DNA of 64,000 nt, from NCBI GenBank assembly GCA_028564675.1, contig JAOVVO010000118.1:62001-126000 (forward strand), given 5' to 3'. This document shows positions 28,474 to 41,700 of the stretch, in pieces (positions within the stretch are counted from its first letter, which is position 1; each line of letters starts with the position of its first letter). Source of the stretch: Onchocerca lupi (lineage: Eukaryota; Nematoda; Chromadorea; Rhabditida; Onchocercidae). The translations under genes and the position numbers were made by a program. The notes under the pieces were generated by a model. It was not told the DNA's origin. It saw nothing but the letters and a program-made list of their open reading frames with translations, and ran no database searches.

Positions 28474-28492
28474 GTCGCGTTTACTTGCCTTA

Positions 28493-31400
28493 ATGGATTC
28501 GGATAACGTATTAATGAACTCATCTTCTAAGGTCTAATATTTTTTTTGGATTTCTTTATAAAACAAGCGGGTGGTCTTGTCACTTTGGAAGTGTATATTT
28601 TACACTAAATTGCAAATATTCGCTCACTTACAAAATTAATTTTAAGAATTAAATTATGAGGAATTTACTAGACATCGATATCGAGCGATCGAATGATTGA
28701 AATGATAAAATTAAACCAGAATTGGTGACAAGATTCAACCGAGAACAGTGATTTATTCAGAAATCATTAAAAAGAATTGAAGCAATAACTCGACCGTAGA
28801 AAAAACTATCATGTTTTCGTTTTGATCTCTTGCTTTTCTTCCTTTTCTTTTCGGGCTTAATTCTTATTTCAACCAGTTGATTTAACTCGATTTATAATTT
28901 TCAGAAAAATGAGAAAGCGGTAGCTGCAGGCACAAGTGCTCCTTCAAAAATGCGCATTTTGAATGCAAAAAGACCGGCCCGTGTGCGAATCATGAGTAAG
29001 TGATCGTTTGATCCCAAGACATCTTTTCATCCTATTCCCTGGAGTATTCCCCGAATGATTCAGTCCCACAGACTCGTGCAAATGGCTTTGTTCTGATAAT
29101 TAACTTATGAATAAATTCAGTAAGTTCAGTAAAATTGGGAAATTGCCAGTATTCCAGGTGAATTAAAACCCTTCCTTCCATTACTACCGGATGTAGCTGA
29201 AATGGAAATAAAGGAACAAAAGCAGCTTTTTCAACAACTCTATTCCGCTGGAATAGCTGCCTCCGCCTCGCTACATAAGGTTATTTTAGAAGAATTTCAG
29301 TAAATTCCATTTAAAAGTCATTGTTGTATTTTTAAATGACATAAGATATCGTCATGATCACGATGGAAGTCTCTTGTAGACAGCATGTTCATTTTGCCGA
29401 TTGCCGTTAGATATAATCTAATACGGAGTAATATCCGAGAGAACGAAAATGATTTTTCGGTAGGCTTCAAATATTATATATCTTACATAGAAGCAATGAC
29501 AAGATGTAACACAGGCCCTAAGGCAGGCTTATAACCTGTACTGGACATGCAGCTGTATTAAATCATTGTGCAGAAATGATTGTGTTAGGATTGTGAACAT
29601 TAACAGGATGTCATGTCTTTTATTCTATTTGAGTAATAAGAACTTATCTACAGTATGGATTGTATGGTTACTTTTGGTCATGTTCCCGAAATTTAAACCT
29701 GTTCAGGAATCTGCTAAAATTGTTTTTGCTACTAATGCATCTGTGCGCAAACTGCCTTAATACTTGCGCAAATTTTCGAATAATTTCTCCTACAGCATAA
29801 TTAGTTTTCCATTAATTTTTTCGTCTCAAGTTTGTTTTTTAATCTCTAAAATTTTTTCGTAACTTTTGGTTCTAATTTTTGTCGGTAGTAAAAACAAAGT
29901 TTGTTGATGTATACTTTTTTCTTTCCAGTGGTTAACAATGAGTGCTGCTCAACAATTTCCTCGATTTTGTGCCAGATTTGGTGCTACAGCGTGTGTTGGT
30001 GAAATGAAGGAGGATTTGTGTGATAGCGCGCAAGTTGAGAAAACCTATGATATTGCAACGGCCCTTCAGAATACGCAATTGTCTCCTAGTCAGCAAATTC
30101 CATTTACCTCTGAAGATGCCGAGGTTTTCATCAAAATTTCTTCCCAACTTATTTTAATGCTCTAGCAAATAAAGGAAGATGACTTAAAATATTTAGCGTT
30201 GCAGTGAGGATTGTTTGATTGGGAATGAAATATAAGTAGCCTAAAAGTGTAACTTGACATTTTTTTCCCTATCCTTCCCCTTTCTTCTCCATCGCCTTTT
30301 TTTTTTTATTATATAGTTTCCAGGCACTGAAAACCCTTTCTCGTTCGGGCATACTGGACGATGCTGTTGAATCAATGCGACAGTTTCCGTCATTGGAAGA
30401 GGATTTACTTAGTCTGAAAGAAGATTTAGCAGCCGCGAATCTTATAACGCCTGATGTTCGTTCTCTTAATAGTTTTAAGTTCTAAAATATTTTCACTTTT
30501 TCCTCTTCGATAATTTGAAATGTGTGAGTTCAGCGCATAAGTGACAGACTTTAATTAATGAAAAATTTCGATGTAAATAACTTCAATTTTGATAGTTGCG
30601 AAGCGATGGAATCTGTTCACATTTTTAATTCAGTACCATAAATTTTAGATTGCTGCTGCCGCTTTATCTGCCTTTGCTGCCGCTACGTTACGACGGCCTC
30701 CCACACGAACAATAGAAAGTCTAATGGCAAGTTCTCAGGATCCTGTAACTACAAATGGAGGCCCGGATTCCACGGATGATGAGTCATTAGAGCTGAATAT
30801 TAGCGAGGATGAATCAGAAGATAATGGCGACATGTTATTAAACCTCGCTGTCTCTGCTGGGGTAACAGTACTTATTTAATTCAAAATGAAAATGATACAC
30901 AGAATCGATCATGCTTCTGTAGTTACATGATATATGCAGGATTAATGCTAGCTAACAAATAAATGATTATAAATTTCTGAACAGACTGACTTGGATTTTG
31001 GGTGGTTATCCATTACTGATAATTATCGTTGGTTTCCAAATTAGTGATGCAGCTGCAAAATAAAATCGCGGAATTGATCGTTCATTTGTGGTTTATCTTA
31101 TGGTCAAGGTTGCTTTGAATGTTGGAATGCTAAGTGACATTTGTTATTTGAATGGCGTTACTGCATAGCTGTGCTTTTTACGATGACGTATTTGATGATA
31201 TTTTAAGAGTGAATATAAAGTTATTTTTTTTTTTAGTACTTAGATCTGACTAAGGAATTGATTGAAATTCGAGGAAACCCGAATTACATTAGTACAAATA
31301 ATGATCGCACGCCATTGATGGAAGCCTGTTGTGCAGGTATGTTATCTGATTATTTATCTGTTGGATGAGATATTTGGATAGAGATAACACTTTGCAGTAA

Positions 31401-34400
31401 AAATGAAGTAAACAGACCTATGAAGTGAGATTGTATTGTTTAATGGTTGTACTTGAGGTATGGGTCACTAATGATAGACTATAGAAATAATCCGTCAGTT
31501 TTACATTTTAGGACACAGTGATATCGTCAAGCATTTGCTGGAACGTGGTGCTGATATGAATGCCGTGAGCGCAACGAAGAACACTCCATTGATTTACGCA
31601 TCTGCTGCTGGTAATGTAGAGGCAAGGATTTTTTGTTTCAATTTGAAAAATAAAAGAAATTTAGTTTTGATCACTGGCTTCACAGATATTATTGTGAGGA
31701 TTTGACAAAATAAAAATTAATAATTGTGATGTACAGCGTGATATGTATCGTCTGACATATATTATGACTTTTCAGCAACATTTTTGTTTTAGTGTGCGAA
31801 CTTATTACTGGATTATGGTTGTGATACCACTATCCGAAATGATAATGGACATTGCGCGCTCATGGAAGCAGCTAGTTCTGGTAAGAGCTTTTTTAATTTA
31901 TTATTTATCATTAGCACTCACAATTATAGAATGGGGATGAGTTTGAATAATAGATTTTAAACATATTTATTTTTAGAAATACCATTCATTTACGTTACCA
32001 TTAGAAATATGCCTTACTGAATATTCCCGATATATGTGGTAATTTTATGAAAATTTGTGGGAAGCATGTGTATATAAGGAATTTTTAAGGTTATTTGGAC
32101 GTTGTTTCTCTTCTTGTTCAACATGGATTTCAAGTGCTTCCGTGTAATCAAAATGACTTGAAAGTTGGATTGGTGAGTGCAGTATGAAACTACTGAAATG
32201 AAACAATTATTTAGGAAAGAAAAAAAAACCTGCATTAAGAAAAGTTATTATTCTTGAAAAAAAAATGGAGTTTGAAAAGTTATGCTTGTACAAAATTGTG
32301 GCATAACTCTTTTGTGCTGAAATGCCTGCGTAAGCATCTTTTTTTGCCACGGTAATGTAATGACACTATCGGTTATTGCATTGCTTCTGTCCCATCATTA
32401 CTCGTGAATCACATTAAATGTTTCGAGAATGTAACCATTTCACGTCTAATGATTAAGCATATGTTGGCGAAGCTATTATCATGGCTATTTATTTGCATGA
32501 AATAAAGTTTTACCAGTCGTACATTTCAGGAATCAGCTTTAACTTTGGCAGCTTACAAAGGTCACTATGATGTAGTTCAGTACTTGCTGGAAAATGGTGC
32601 CAACAAATATAAGGAAGAGTTACATACTGCTCTGATGGAAGCATCAATGGATGGACACTATGAAGTAGCAAAGTTACTTTTGGATAATGGTGCTCCAGTA
32701 AATTTAGCATCGGACTCATTTGAGAGCCCATTAACTTTAGCTGCTTGCGGCGGACATCCTGATTTAGTTAGTTATTTTTTGATATACTGAAGCCAAGATT
32801 CTTTTATGATGAAATTTATTGATAGATATGGCCTAAATGTAACATGTATTTTAAGAAACTTTCCAATTTCTGCTGATTTGGGAAATTTGAAGTCGAATAG
32901 TGGTTAACTTCATTTTTGGTAACCAGCGGTTCAATTCATTCCATCATATATTTCCATTTCACCATCACATATTTCTAGGTGCGGCTGTTGTTGGAAAGGG
33001 GTGCTATCGTGGAGGAAGTAAATGATGAAGGTTATACACCTTTGATGGAAGCAAGTCGAGAAGGACATTTAGTATGTCTTAATATATATTTCTACAATTC
33101 ATCGCGATTTCTATGGCATAGTTGGATTTCGAAAAATTTTAATTTTTAGGAGGTTGTCAGGTTGTTGATCAAATTTGGTGCAAAAGTCAATACACAAACT
33201 GATGAAACTGGTGAAACTGCTTTGACACTGGCAGCTTGTGGTGGCTTCAAGTAATTGCTTTTTGTAATTTGTTCTTAGATCATAAAATGCAAGTTTTTCG
33301 GATGTGCTTCATCTCTAAAAATTTTTTTGCGATATCTGTTATGAAATTTAAATTTGCTTACATTTTCAAGAACTAAAAATTGTAATTATACAATTTATGT
33401 CTATAAATAAATAAAGAAATATGTATGTTTATACAGTCGAAAATTGCGGATTACTAGTGTCTCGTATCAGCTGAAGTCTTTGTTATGTAATTACAGCATG
33501 AAGTCACTTTTTTTTTTCAAATGCAAGCAAAACATTTAACATATTTCGGTTTGCGCCATATTTTATGGCTAATTTTGTATACTACTTTATTCTTGAAGAA
33601 ATCTAAAGCAATCTAACTTTTGCAACGATTTGCTTGATGACAAATAAAAAAACACTATTTTTCAGAGACGTTGTGGAATTGCTGGTTCGAAATGATGCGC
33701 ATCTCGATATCGGTGCAAATACACCGTTAATGGAAGCTGCTCAAGAGGGACATCTTGACACCGTTAGATTCATTCTCAATGAAATGCGTTCACTTGATTT
33801 ACCTGTAAGTTTCTTTTCCATAATCAAAAATCTTGTACTTGAACTTTCAGAAAATTTTGAGTTTGAAAAGAAAGTAATATCATATATACTAAGTCGGTTC
33901 AAAAGTTCAATTAAGATTGATGCGATAACAACAGCAAATAGCAATACGGCGCTAACCTATGCTGCAGAAAATGGTCATTTAGATGTGTGTGCTGCGTTGA
34001 TCGAATTTGGTGCCAATATTGTAAGTTTTTAAATTCTTTCTCATTCTTAATTAGTTTTCTTCATCCGGATAAAGTATCTTCAGTTTTTCTTTATTTCTCA
34101 CTTCATGGAAAACTAACTATTCTGGACAGAAATTTGAAGTGAGTAAACACTACTTTTTGAATAACAATCTTTCAACCTTTTGCAATATCGCAGATTCTTG
34201 CACTAACAAATTTGACTTTAGAAGTTGCTTTCACCCACCATGTTTTCCTCTAAATTTCTGAGTTACTATACTTTGGTGAAAAGTGATTATTTGAGCATGA
34301 AATTTGTTATTTATGACAACTTTATCATTTGACATTACTTTTGTTTTAAAACTTTTAAAAGATTCCAACTTTTTCTTTAGGACCATCAAGCAGAAAATGG

Positions 34401-37400
34401 GCGTACAGCCTTGATGAAAGCAGCAAAGAATGGGAATTACAGTGTGATCCAATTTCTCCTGATGAGAGGAGCTAAGGTTGAGTATGTCTACACTAATTTC
34501 TGAATGGCAGAAAATTTTAAGAAATATAGATGACTTGGAAAAAGGCTGATTTATTGCCGTATGGACTTTTTTATTCTAAACTTTTGAAGTATTGGAATTT
34601 TAGAATCGTTTTGTACATATATTTTAACTGTATATCAGATCGAAGCAAAGTTTTAATGAGGATACATGTTATTATAGGTAAACGAGATTTCTACAGACAA
34701 TGATGCCAGTGCATTATTTCTGGCATGTGCTCATGGCCATTGGGAAATTGTGCGATTATTGTTGGATCATGGAGCTGATCCATCTCATGTATTTAAAGTA
34801 GGTCTAAGATGCAAATTTTGAGAGCAGAAGAAATCTGACAAGATGTCTGATTTATAGAGTCGCCGTAAATTTTTGAATTTATTTTTAAAGGATGGTATGA
34901 CTTGTATGATCGAGGCATCACGGAATGGGCACACACGCGTAGCAGAAACACTTTTGAATTGGCATGATGCACCTGTTGTGACGCGTACACCTCTTCTGGG
35001 AAAACCACCAGCACTACAGAATAGTCGTCTGAAAAAAGTATTTGATGCAAATAATTGTAAGAGTCGCGAAGGAGTTGTAGTGCTAATTTATTTATGCTCT
35101 TAGTGTTGATCTATAATTTTTTTACAGTTTGTTGAATTTGAATCTTTTCAATTTCAACTTTTTTTAGTTTTCATCTTTTTCTTCCAATCTCAATACTTGG
35201 TATGCATTTTTTTGCATGTGAAGTGAAGCTCTTCATTAAATATTAACTTCTTTTTACAGTAATCTCTATGAATCCCAAGTGTTGTTGATTGAGAAGTTTG
35301 AGGTTGCACGAAGAACAGTAAACAAGAAGGCAGCTGCTGTCGTACAACCAAAAGTTGAATGTGCTGAGAAATCGATGAACAACGTGACGATTGATCTAGA
35401 TGAAAAGATGGAATGCTCAGATGGAACTACAATATCTAAATCAATTACGGCAGTTACAACGACAGGAATGCATCCGCAGTGTACACATGATTCTCAGTCC
35501 TTATCTGGAACGCATAATATATCAACAAATTCAAATGTACCAGCTCATTTACTTGCACATTATAATTATCAAAATGCGATAAATCCAGATGAATTGCGGG
35601 GTATGATTGCTGGGATGGCTGCCATGGCTGCACAGTCTGATGCGGTTTGTTTATGTATTTTTATAAATTAAACACCGATAAGTCTGACGAGAAAGTATAT
35701 TCATGTTATTAGAATGTGGGAACGCTTTTAATGATGTTTTTGGCCGATATGTAATTTCATCACCAACAGATGTACTACACAAGAACTGAAGAGATAATTT
35801 TGGTATGGGGAACTGCGTTTTGAATTATTTGTTTCTGAAATTCACAGTAGTTTGAGCATTATTTTGGGTTTAAATTCGAAATTGTTTCTTTCCATTACGC
35901 TCAACTTTTCAGACAGTGTTAATCCCTTCTGTTAATTGTTGTAATGAATTTGATTGCTTTTTTTTTTCAGCTTCCTAACGATCATTTATTTGCGCAGATA
36001 GCGGAAAAAGCATTGCGTGGTACGTTTGCAAATAGTGAAATTACTGGTGGCTTGGCGGATAAGAAGATGCATCAGCAGTTCAGTGAATTGCTAAAACAAC
36101 AGTTCAGCATATTAGCAAATCGACAGAAAGATGCACTGGCTGGTTTAGGGGGTACAAACTCTCTACCAGATTCTGAAAATGGTATGCTTTGTTATTTAAA
36201 TCCCAATTAATTAAGATCGAAAATAATTCGGATATTTTGTTGAATCCAACTTATAACCTGGCCAGCGGATGGATGAAAAGAATTGATTTTGCCTGTTTGG
36301 GATGCAGAGTTGCATTGAATGGAAAATCTACTGCGCTGAATCAGTTCAGATACTCAATTATTTTAATAAGACTACTGTGACATTTTTTCTGATAGAAACA
36401 GAAGGATAGGGAAGTGGGAATTAGAATTTATCAAATTCAAATTAAAATTAAAGCAACTTTCAGTATTGATTCACCACAGTCTAAAAAAAAATAAAAGATA
36501 ATAATTATCAGGAATTTGATGTTTTATATTTCCTGAGCTGTCATTCGTCATACATATCTCCTGCATTGCAAATAGAGTTTCTGATATTATAATTTATGTA
36601 AGAAAATCATTTAAATTCATTTTTGCTTAATTCAAATTTTGATTCTGTACAGGTGGCAGTACATCATATAGTCCTTCAGTCACTTCATCTCCCTCACCTC
36701 CAATGATTGCTTGCTGTGAAACTACTGCAGCGCATGCAGCTGTGACGCATTCTTCCAATCCAACTACAGATACGAGGAGAAAGGGCAGTACGTCAAACGT
36801 GAGTTTCATTATGTTAATTTTTTTGTTTGGTAATTATAGATACCGACTTTATTATGGACATATCCATTCCGACTATCATGTTGGTGCAAACTGTAAATTT
36901 TTCTGATTATAGCTAGATCCAAACTTATATTTATTAATCAAAAGAATAACCGCGATAGTCAATATATTCTCTTATATGAGAAACAAGTTTGTTTAAATCT
37001 GTAGCATAAAATTCCATACTTCGAGATTCGAGAAGATTTGGAAAGCTTTTTTCTAGAGAAAGTAATCGAAGCTCTTGAAGAAATGATATTCTGATGGTGA
37101 GAAGTTAGGTTAGTGTGGTGGTTAAGATGAAATTTCGTAACCAAAATCATTCTTCTCCTGAAGCATTGGTTATTTGACATGTGGTCTAGCTTTCTCATGA
37201 TGAAGAATTGAGGCTTCTGTTGATTTGATTTTTGCTGACATCATTTTTTTAATCAAAAATTAGTGTGGAGTAAGCAGTGGATAATAAATCATCAGCGAGG
37301 AACATTAAGCAAGAAATGGGCATTAAAATGATGTGTAATAGACATATTTCCATGTGAAACAAGTGAAGTCCGACCATATAAAAAACTCATTTACTTTTAC

Positions 37401-38758
37401 GCCAATCTAATATATCGTATTTGCTTACGTACCTAACTCAATATCCGCTGCCTTACAGGAAAGACAAAAGGCCACTGGAGGGCGTGGAATGCAGCAGAAA
37501 AAAGGTGGCAAAAGTATTATTTTGTCAGTTGGTGAACAGAGAGGTTGCATTCCACCAGCATCTTCTCTCAGATTCCCAGCACCACCACCACCAGTCATGA
37601 ACGCAAATCTTCCACATGGTCTGTTCTATTTTTTGCTAATCATTGATTCTAAATAATGAAAAAAAAATAAAGAAAAAAAAAAACGAATGAAACTAGGATT
37701 TTCAAGACATTCTAGAAATCAGATTTTGGATTAAATAGGTGAAGGGAAAGATTGGTGCTGTAAATTGTTAAGGGTTTAGTAGATCTGGATATAGATCCTT
37801 CGATTTTAGCACTGAGAGAAGGAGAAATGATTGGGCATATTTTAGAAAGATCATCATAGTCTAACTTTTGCCGCTAAATTCCCTCAAAAATGTTCATCTA
37901 TTATTCATATCGGTGCGAAATAATATTGTTTCCCTTCATGACTTTCTTTTAGGCATGAAAATCTTCGACGATTCCAATTTGATTCATCTGTAAAAAAAAC
38001 TTCTTTTGACATCTGATTATTTAAAAATTCATCAATATTGAAAAAACTTCAGTATGTTGTGTATGCAAGAATAGTTTAAAATCTAATATTAATAATATCG
38101 AGAAAAATTGTGCGCAAGACTGATGTCTTGCTGAACTTAAAATCAACTTATTGATTGATTTTCAATAGTCAAATTTTCGCAATAGATTATTATAGTTCTT
38201 GGAGTAGATTATTATAGTTTTCGCAATAGATTAGTTATAAACATAGTTTTTCTTTTAACAAAGTCATTTATAGAAAGTGTACCATTGTCACCGCTGAAAA
38301 CACAATATTCAATGAGACAGCATTCACCACCATTGACCAAACAACAACAACTTATATCAGATTCAACAATTGGACGACATCGTTCGAAGCCTGTTACTCA
38401 AACATCCGGTGAAAAATCATCTACTGATAGGAATGCATCAAAAAGGTATAATTCTCATCAAGAAGGCATATTTTTTGAAATCTTAATATTGAATTCATAT
38501 TGGTTGAAATTTTAATTTATAAAAGGATTCTTTTGATTTATAAAGGATTAGATTTTTTAGTCGAGGTAGAACAGTAAGTGAGAGTGCAGTGCATATTGGT
38601 GAAGGACAACATACAACTGAAAGGACATGTGATACGGAGAGTGATGCTGAAAATAGTAGCAGAAATGATATTAGAAATGGAGGCAAGTTTTTTTTCTTTC
38701 TTTAATTGGGACGAAATTAGAAAAAAGTTATTATAGACTTTGCAGATTGTCTTTTTAT

Positions 38759-38796
<38 letters not shown>

Positions 38797-41700
38797 ATTT
38801 CTGCTGAACCATAACGCGATTTAAATCATATTTACTAAAAATAGCGTAATGCTGCGTGGATTTTTACCATAATATTTATGAATAAGGTTGATTGGTTGGT
38901 AGAATGAACGTTATTTATATATTTAGAAAGCTAATATGCTACATTAAAATATATGTGACTGATGGAATTTAATTGATATAATTCGAATAAGTTTTCAAAT
39001 CATGGGCACGAGTAGGTAGTACATATAAGATAAAAATGATTATTCGTTGATATTAATGATTAAAACCTTCAGAGTAGTTATATTCTGCCTATGATAAAAA
39101 ATAACGATACGTGTGACAATAATAGGATTTCAGCATAGTAACAGAGTCTATACTTCTAAGTTTATTTTCAATGGAATGGAAAAAAAATCTAACTCATTCG
39201 GAAGAAACGTTTTTCGAATTAAGATGGTCGCATATCTCAGGCCAAAATGAATTATTCTGGTCATGAAATCGACTTTTCGGTATGCTTGTGAACTATTTCA
39301 GGTTCTCAGCCATTTAATGTAGATATGCAAACTGAATCAAATCATGATACTGCCCTCACTCTAGCCGCCACAGGTGGACATGACTCACTTGTTGAACTTC
39401 TTATTACTCGAGGTGCTGATATTGAACATAAAGATAAAAAAGTTAGTCGAATTTTCTCAAATTACATCTTTCTTAAGTTAAATCACCTTTTGATAGAAAT
39501 TATTTTAATTATCTGATATGTTCAATGACTTATGTTATGAAAATATCTTTGCGAAGATCGGTATGAATTGCAGTCTAACATATAGTTATGTCGTCTCTAA
39601 AAGGCATAAAGCATGAACAGCCTCGTTAATACTTCTCAAGTATTTTCGAATAATTTTTCCGAAGTACTTTTTAAAAACCTCTTTAGATGTAATGCCTCAT
39701 TATTTCAGGCATATTTTCAAGTATTCTGGAATGTTCCATTCGTAATTCTTAGCAGTTTTCTTTTACAGAAGTGGAATTAGTGATAATTTTGTGGCTTAAT
39801 CTTATTTTTTTAAAGGGTTTTACGCCAATTATATTAGCTGCAACAGGTGGTCATGCAAACGTTGTTGAACTACTATTAAATCATGGTGCCAATATCGAAG
39901 CGCAGTCTGATCGTACGAAGGACACGGCCTTGTCTCTCGCCTGTTCGGGTGGGCGGAAAGAGGTACTTTTTTAACAACGAAATTTTAGTTGCAAAATAAC
40001 TTTGATTTTGTACTGGAATATAAAATTTTAGATTACATTTAATCGAGACCTGAAATTTTGAATATTTTTTTTATTTAAAAAAGGGATGGTTTTGTTACTT
40101 TTAGGTTGTTGAATTACTATTAAAACGTGGCGCTAACAAAGAACATCGAAATGTGAGTGACTATACGCCACTTTCATTAGCTGCCTCTGGAGGTTATGTT
40201 GATATCGTGAATTTACTTCTAAATAATGGTGCAGAAATTAACTCCCGCACTGGCTCAAAGGTTAGCAGCAACAAATTTTCTTTCAATAAATTAAGGAAAT
40301 TTCTAGACTTATCATTTTACTCAGTCCGTCAGACCAGAATTATAGAACCACTAGAGTGTCAAATCTTAGTTGGAATCTGGAGGAAGATCTTTGTCTTTTC
40401 TTTTAAACATTATTAAATTATATTTTTCTATTCTCCTTAACCTAAAATAGTTTTGACAAAGCTGTTTCAAACGGCTGCGTCTCTCACTGGTTCATGTCGA
40501 ACTTTATTACGAAATAAAGCAGAGTTACAATTTAGACTCTAGTAGAAAGTTTGATAATTCTGGCTTTCAGAAGGATTTGTAATCAGTGAATTGCATGAAT
40601 TTCTTTTTTTTTAATATGACTTTTGTAGCTAATGTGATGCTTATCACCTGGCTTTTTAAAATCGAAAATGTATTTGAACATGAAATTAATCGAGCTTGTC
40701 TGGTCACAATGTAATTAGTCGGATAAAACGTAGTCGAAATTGACGATGGAAATATAAGGAGTAAGTTATTTCAGTTAGGCATATCACCACTTATGTTAGC
40801 AGCAATGAATGGACATGCTGCTGCAACAAAAATATTGCTTGAACGTGGTTCGGATATAAATTCACATATTGAAACTAATCGTAATACTGCACTGACATTG
40901 GCATGCTTTCAAGGTCGTACTGATGTGGTACGATTATTACTCGAATACAACGCTAATGTTGAACATCGAGCAAAGGTTCAGATATCAGTTCACTTTTTTC
41001 TTAAGATAAAATTGACGGAAGATTTGCGACGAGGACGATTGGATATTTCTTTGTCACTAATTTTCGGATCCAGTTGCGAAAATATCGTAGTATAAATTAG
41101 AAGGCTTAAATGTTAGGATTAGGTATTATAAATTGCTGCCTATGTTTCTGCCAAATATCCAACCTGCTTATTACTTTGCTAATTTTTTTTCCAGACGGGA
41201 CTTACTCCATTAATGGAAGCAGCGAATGGAGGTTATGTGGATGTTGGAGAATTATTATTAACTGCGGGAGCGGATCCAAATACAGCACCAGTGCCTACTA
41301 GTCGCGATACAGCACTAACTATTGCAGCTGATAAAGGGCATCATAAATTTGTCGAAATGCTGATTCATGCACGCGCTCAAGTGAGTCCTTTTTTCGGAAT
41401 ACAAAATATTCTTTCATTGAATTCTTAATTTGGTTTAACATTTTGCAAAATATCTTCAACATACATATACGGGAATAGAAAATCTGGCTCTAAGTGGCGT
41501 TTACGTTCAAATTTAAATTCGATTTTTTTTTTTTCAAAGTTTTTCTGTTAATAACGGAGATTTTTGTAGATTGATGCCAGAAATAAAAAAGGCTGTACTG
41601 CTTTGTGGTTAGCGTGTCATGGAGGTCATCTGGAAACCGTGCAAACATTAGTAAAGCATGATGCAGACGTTGATGCTCAAGATAATCGCAATGTTTCGCC

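Larger units (their letters stand above)
17335..28492. other. 11 kb AT-rich interval without a firm gene
   Basis: It lies between the 5' end of the minus-strand receptor and the 5' end of MASK, so it should hold the promoters of both divergently transcribed genes. Most of it is A/T tracts with only accidental short frames. Three patches stand out by higher GC and coding-like or repetitive content: about 24280-24720 (signal-peptide-like frame on the minus strand), 25780-25996 (alternating purine-pyrimidine block) and about 26870-27165 (131-codon minus-strand frame). A 22-nt direct repeat is seen at 20841-20885. No tRNA or rRNA was recognised. Confidence 0.55.
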
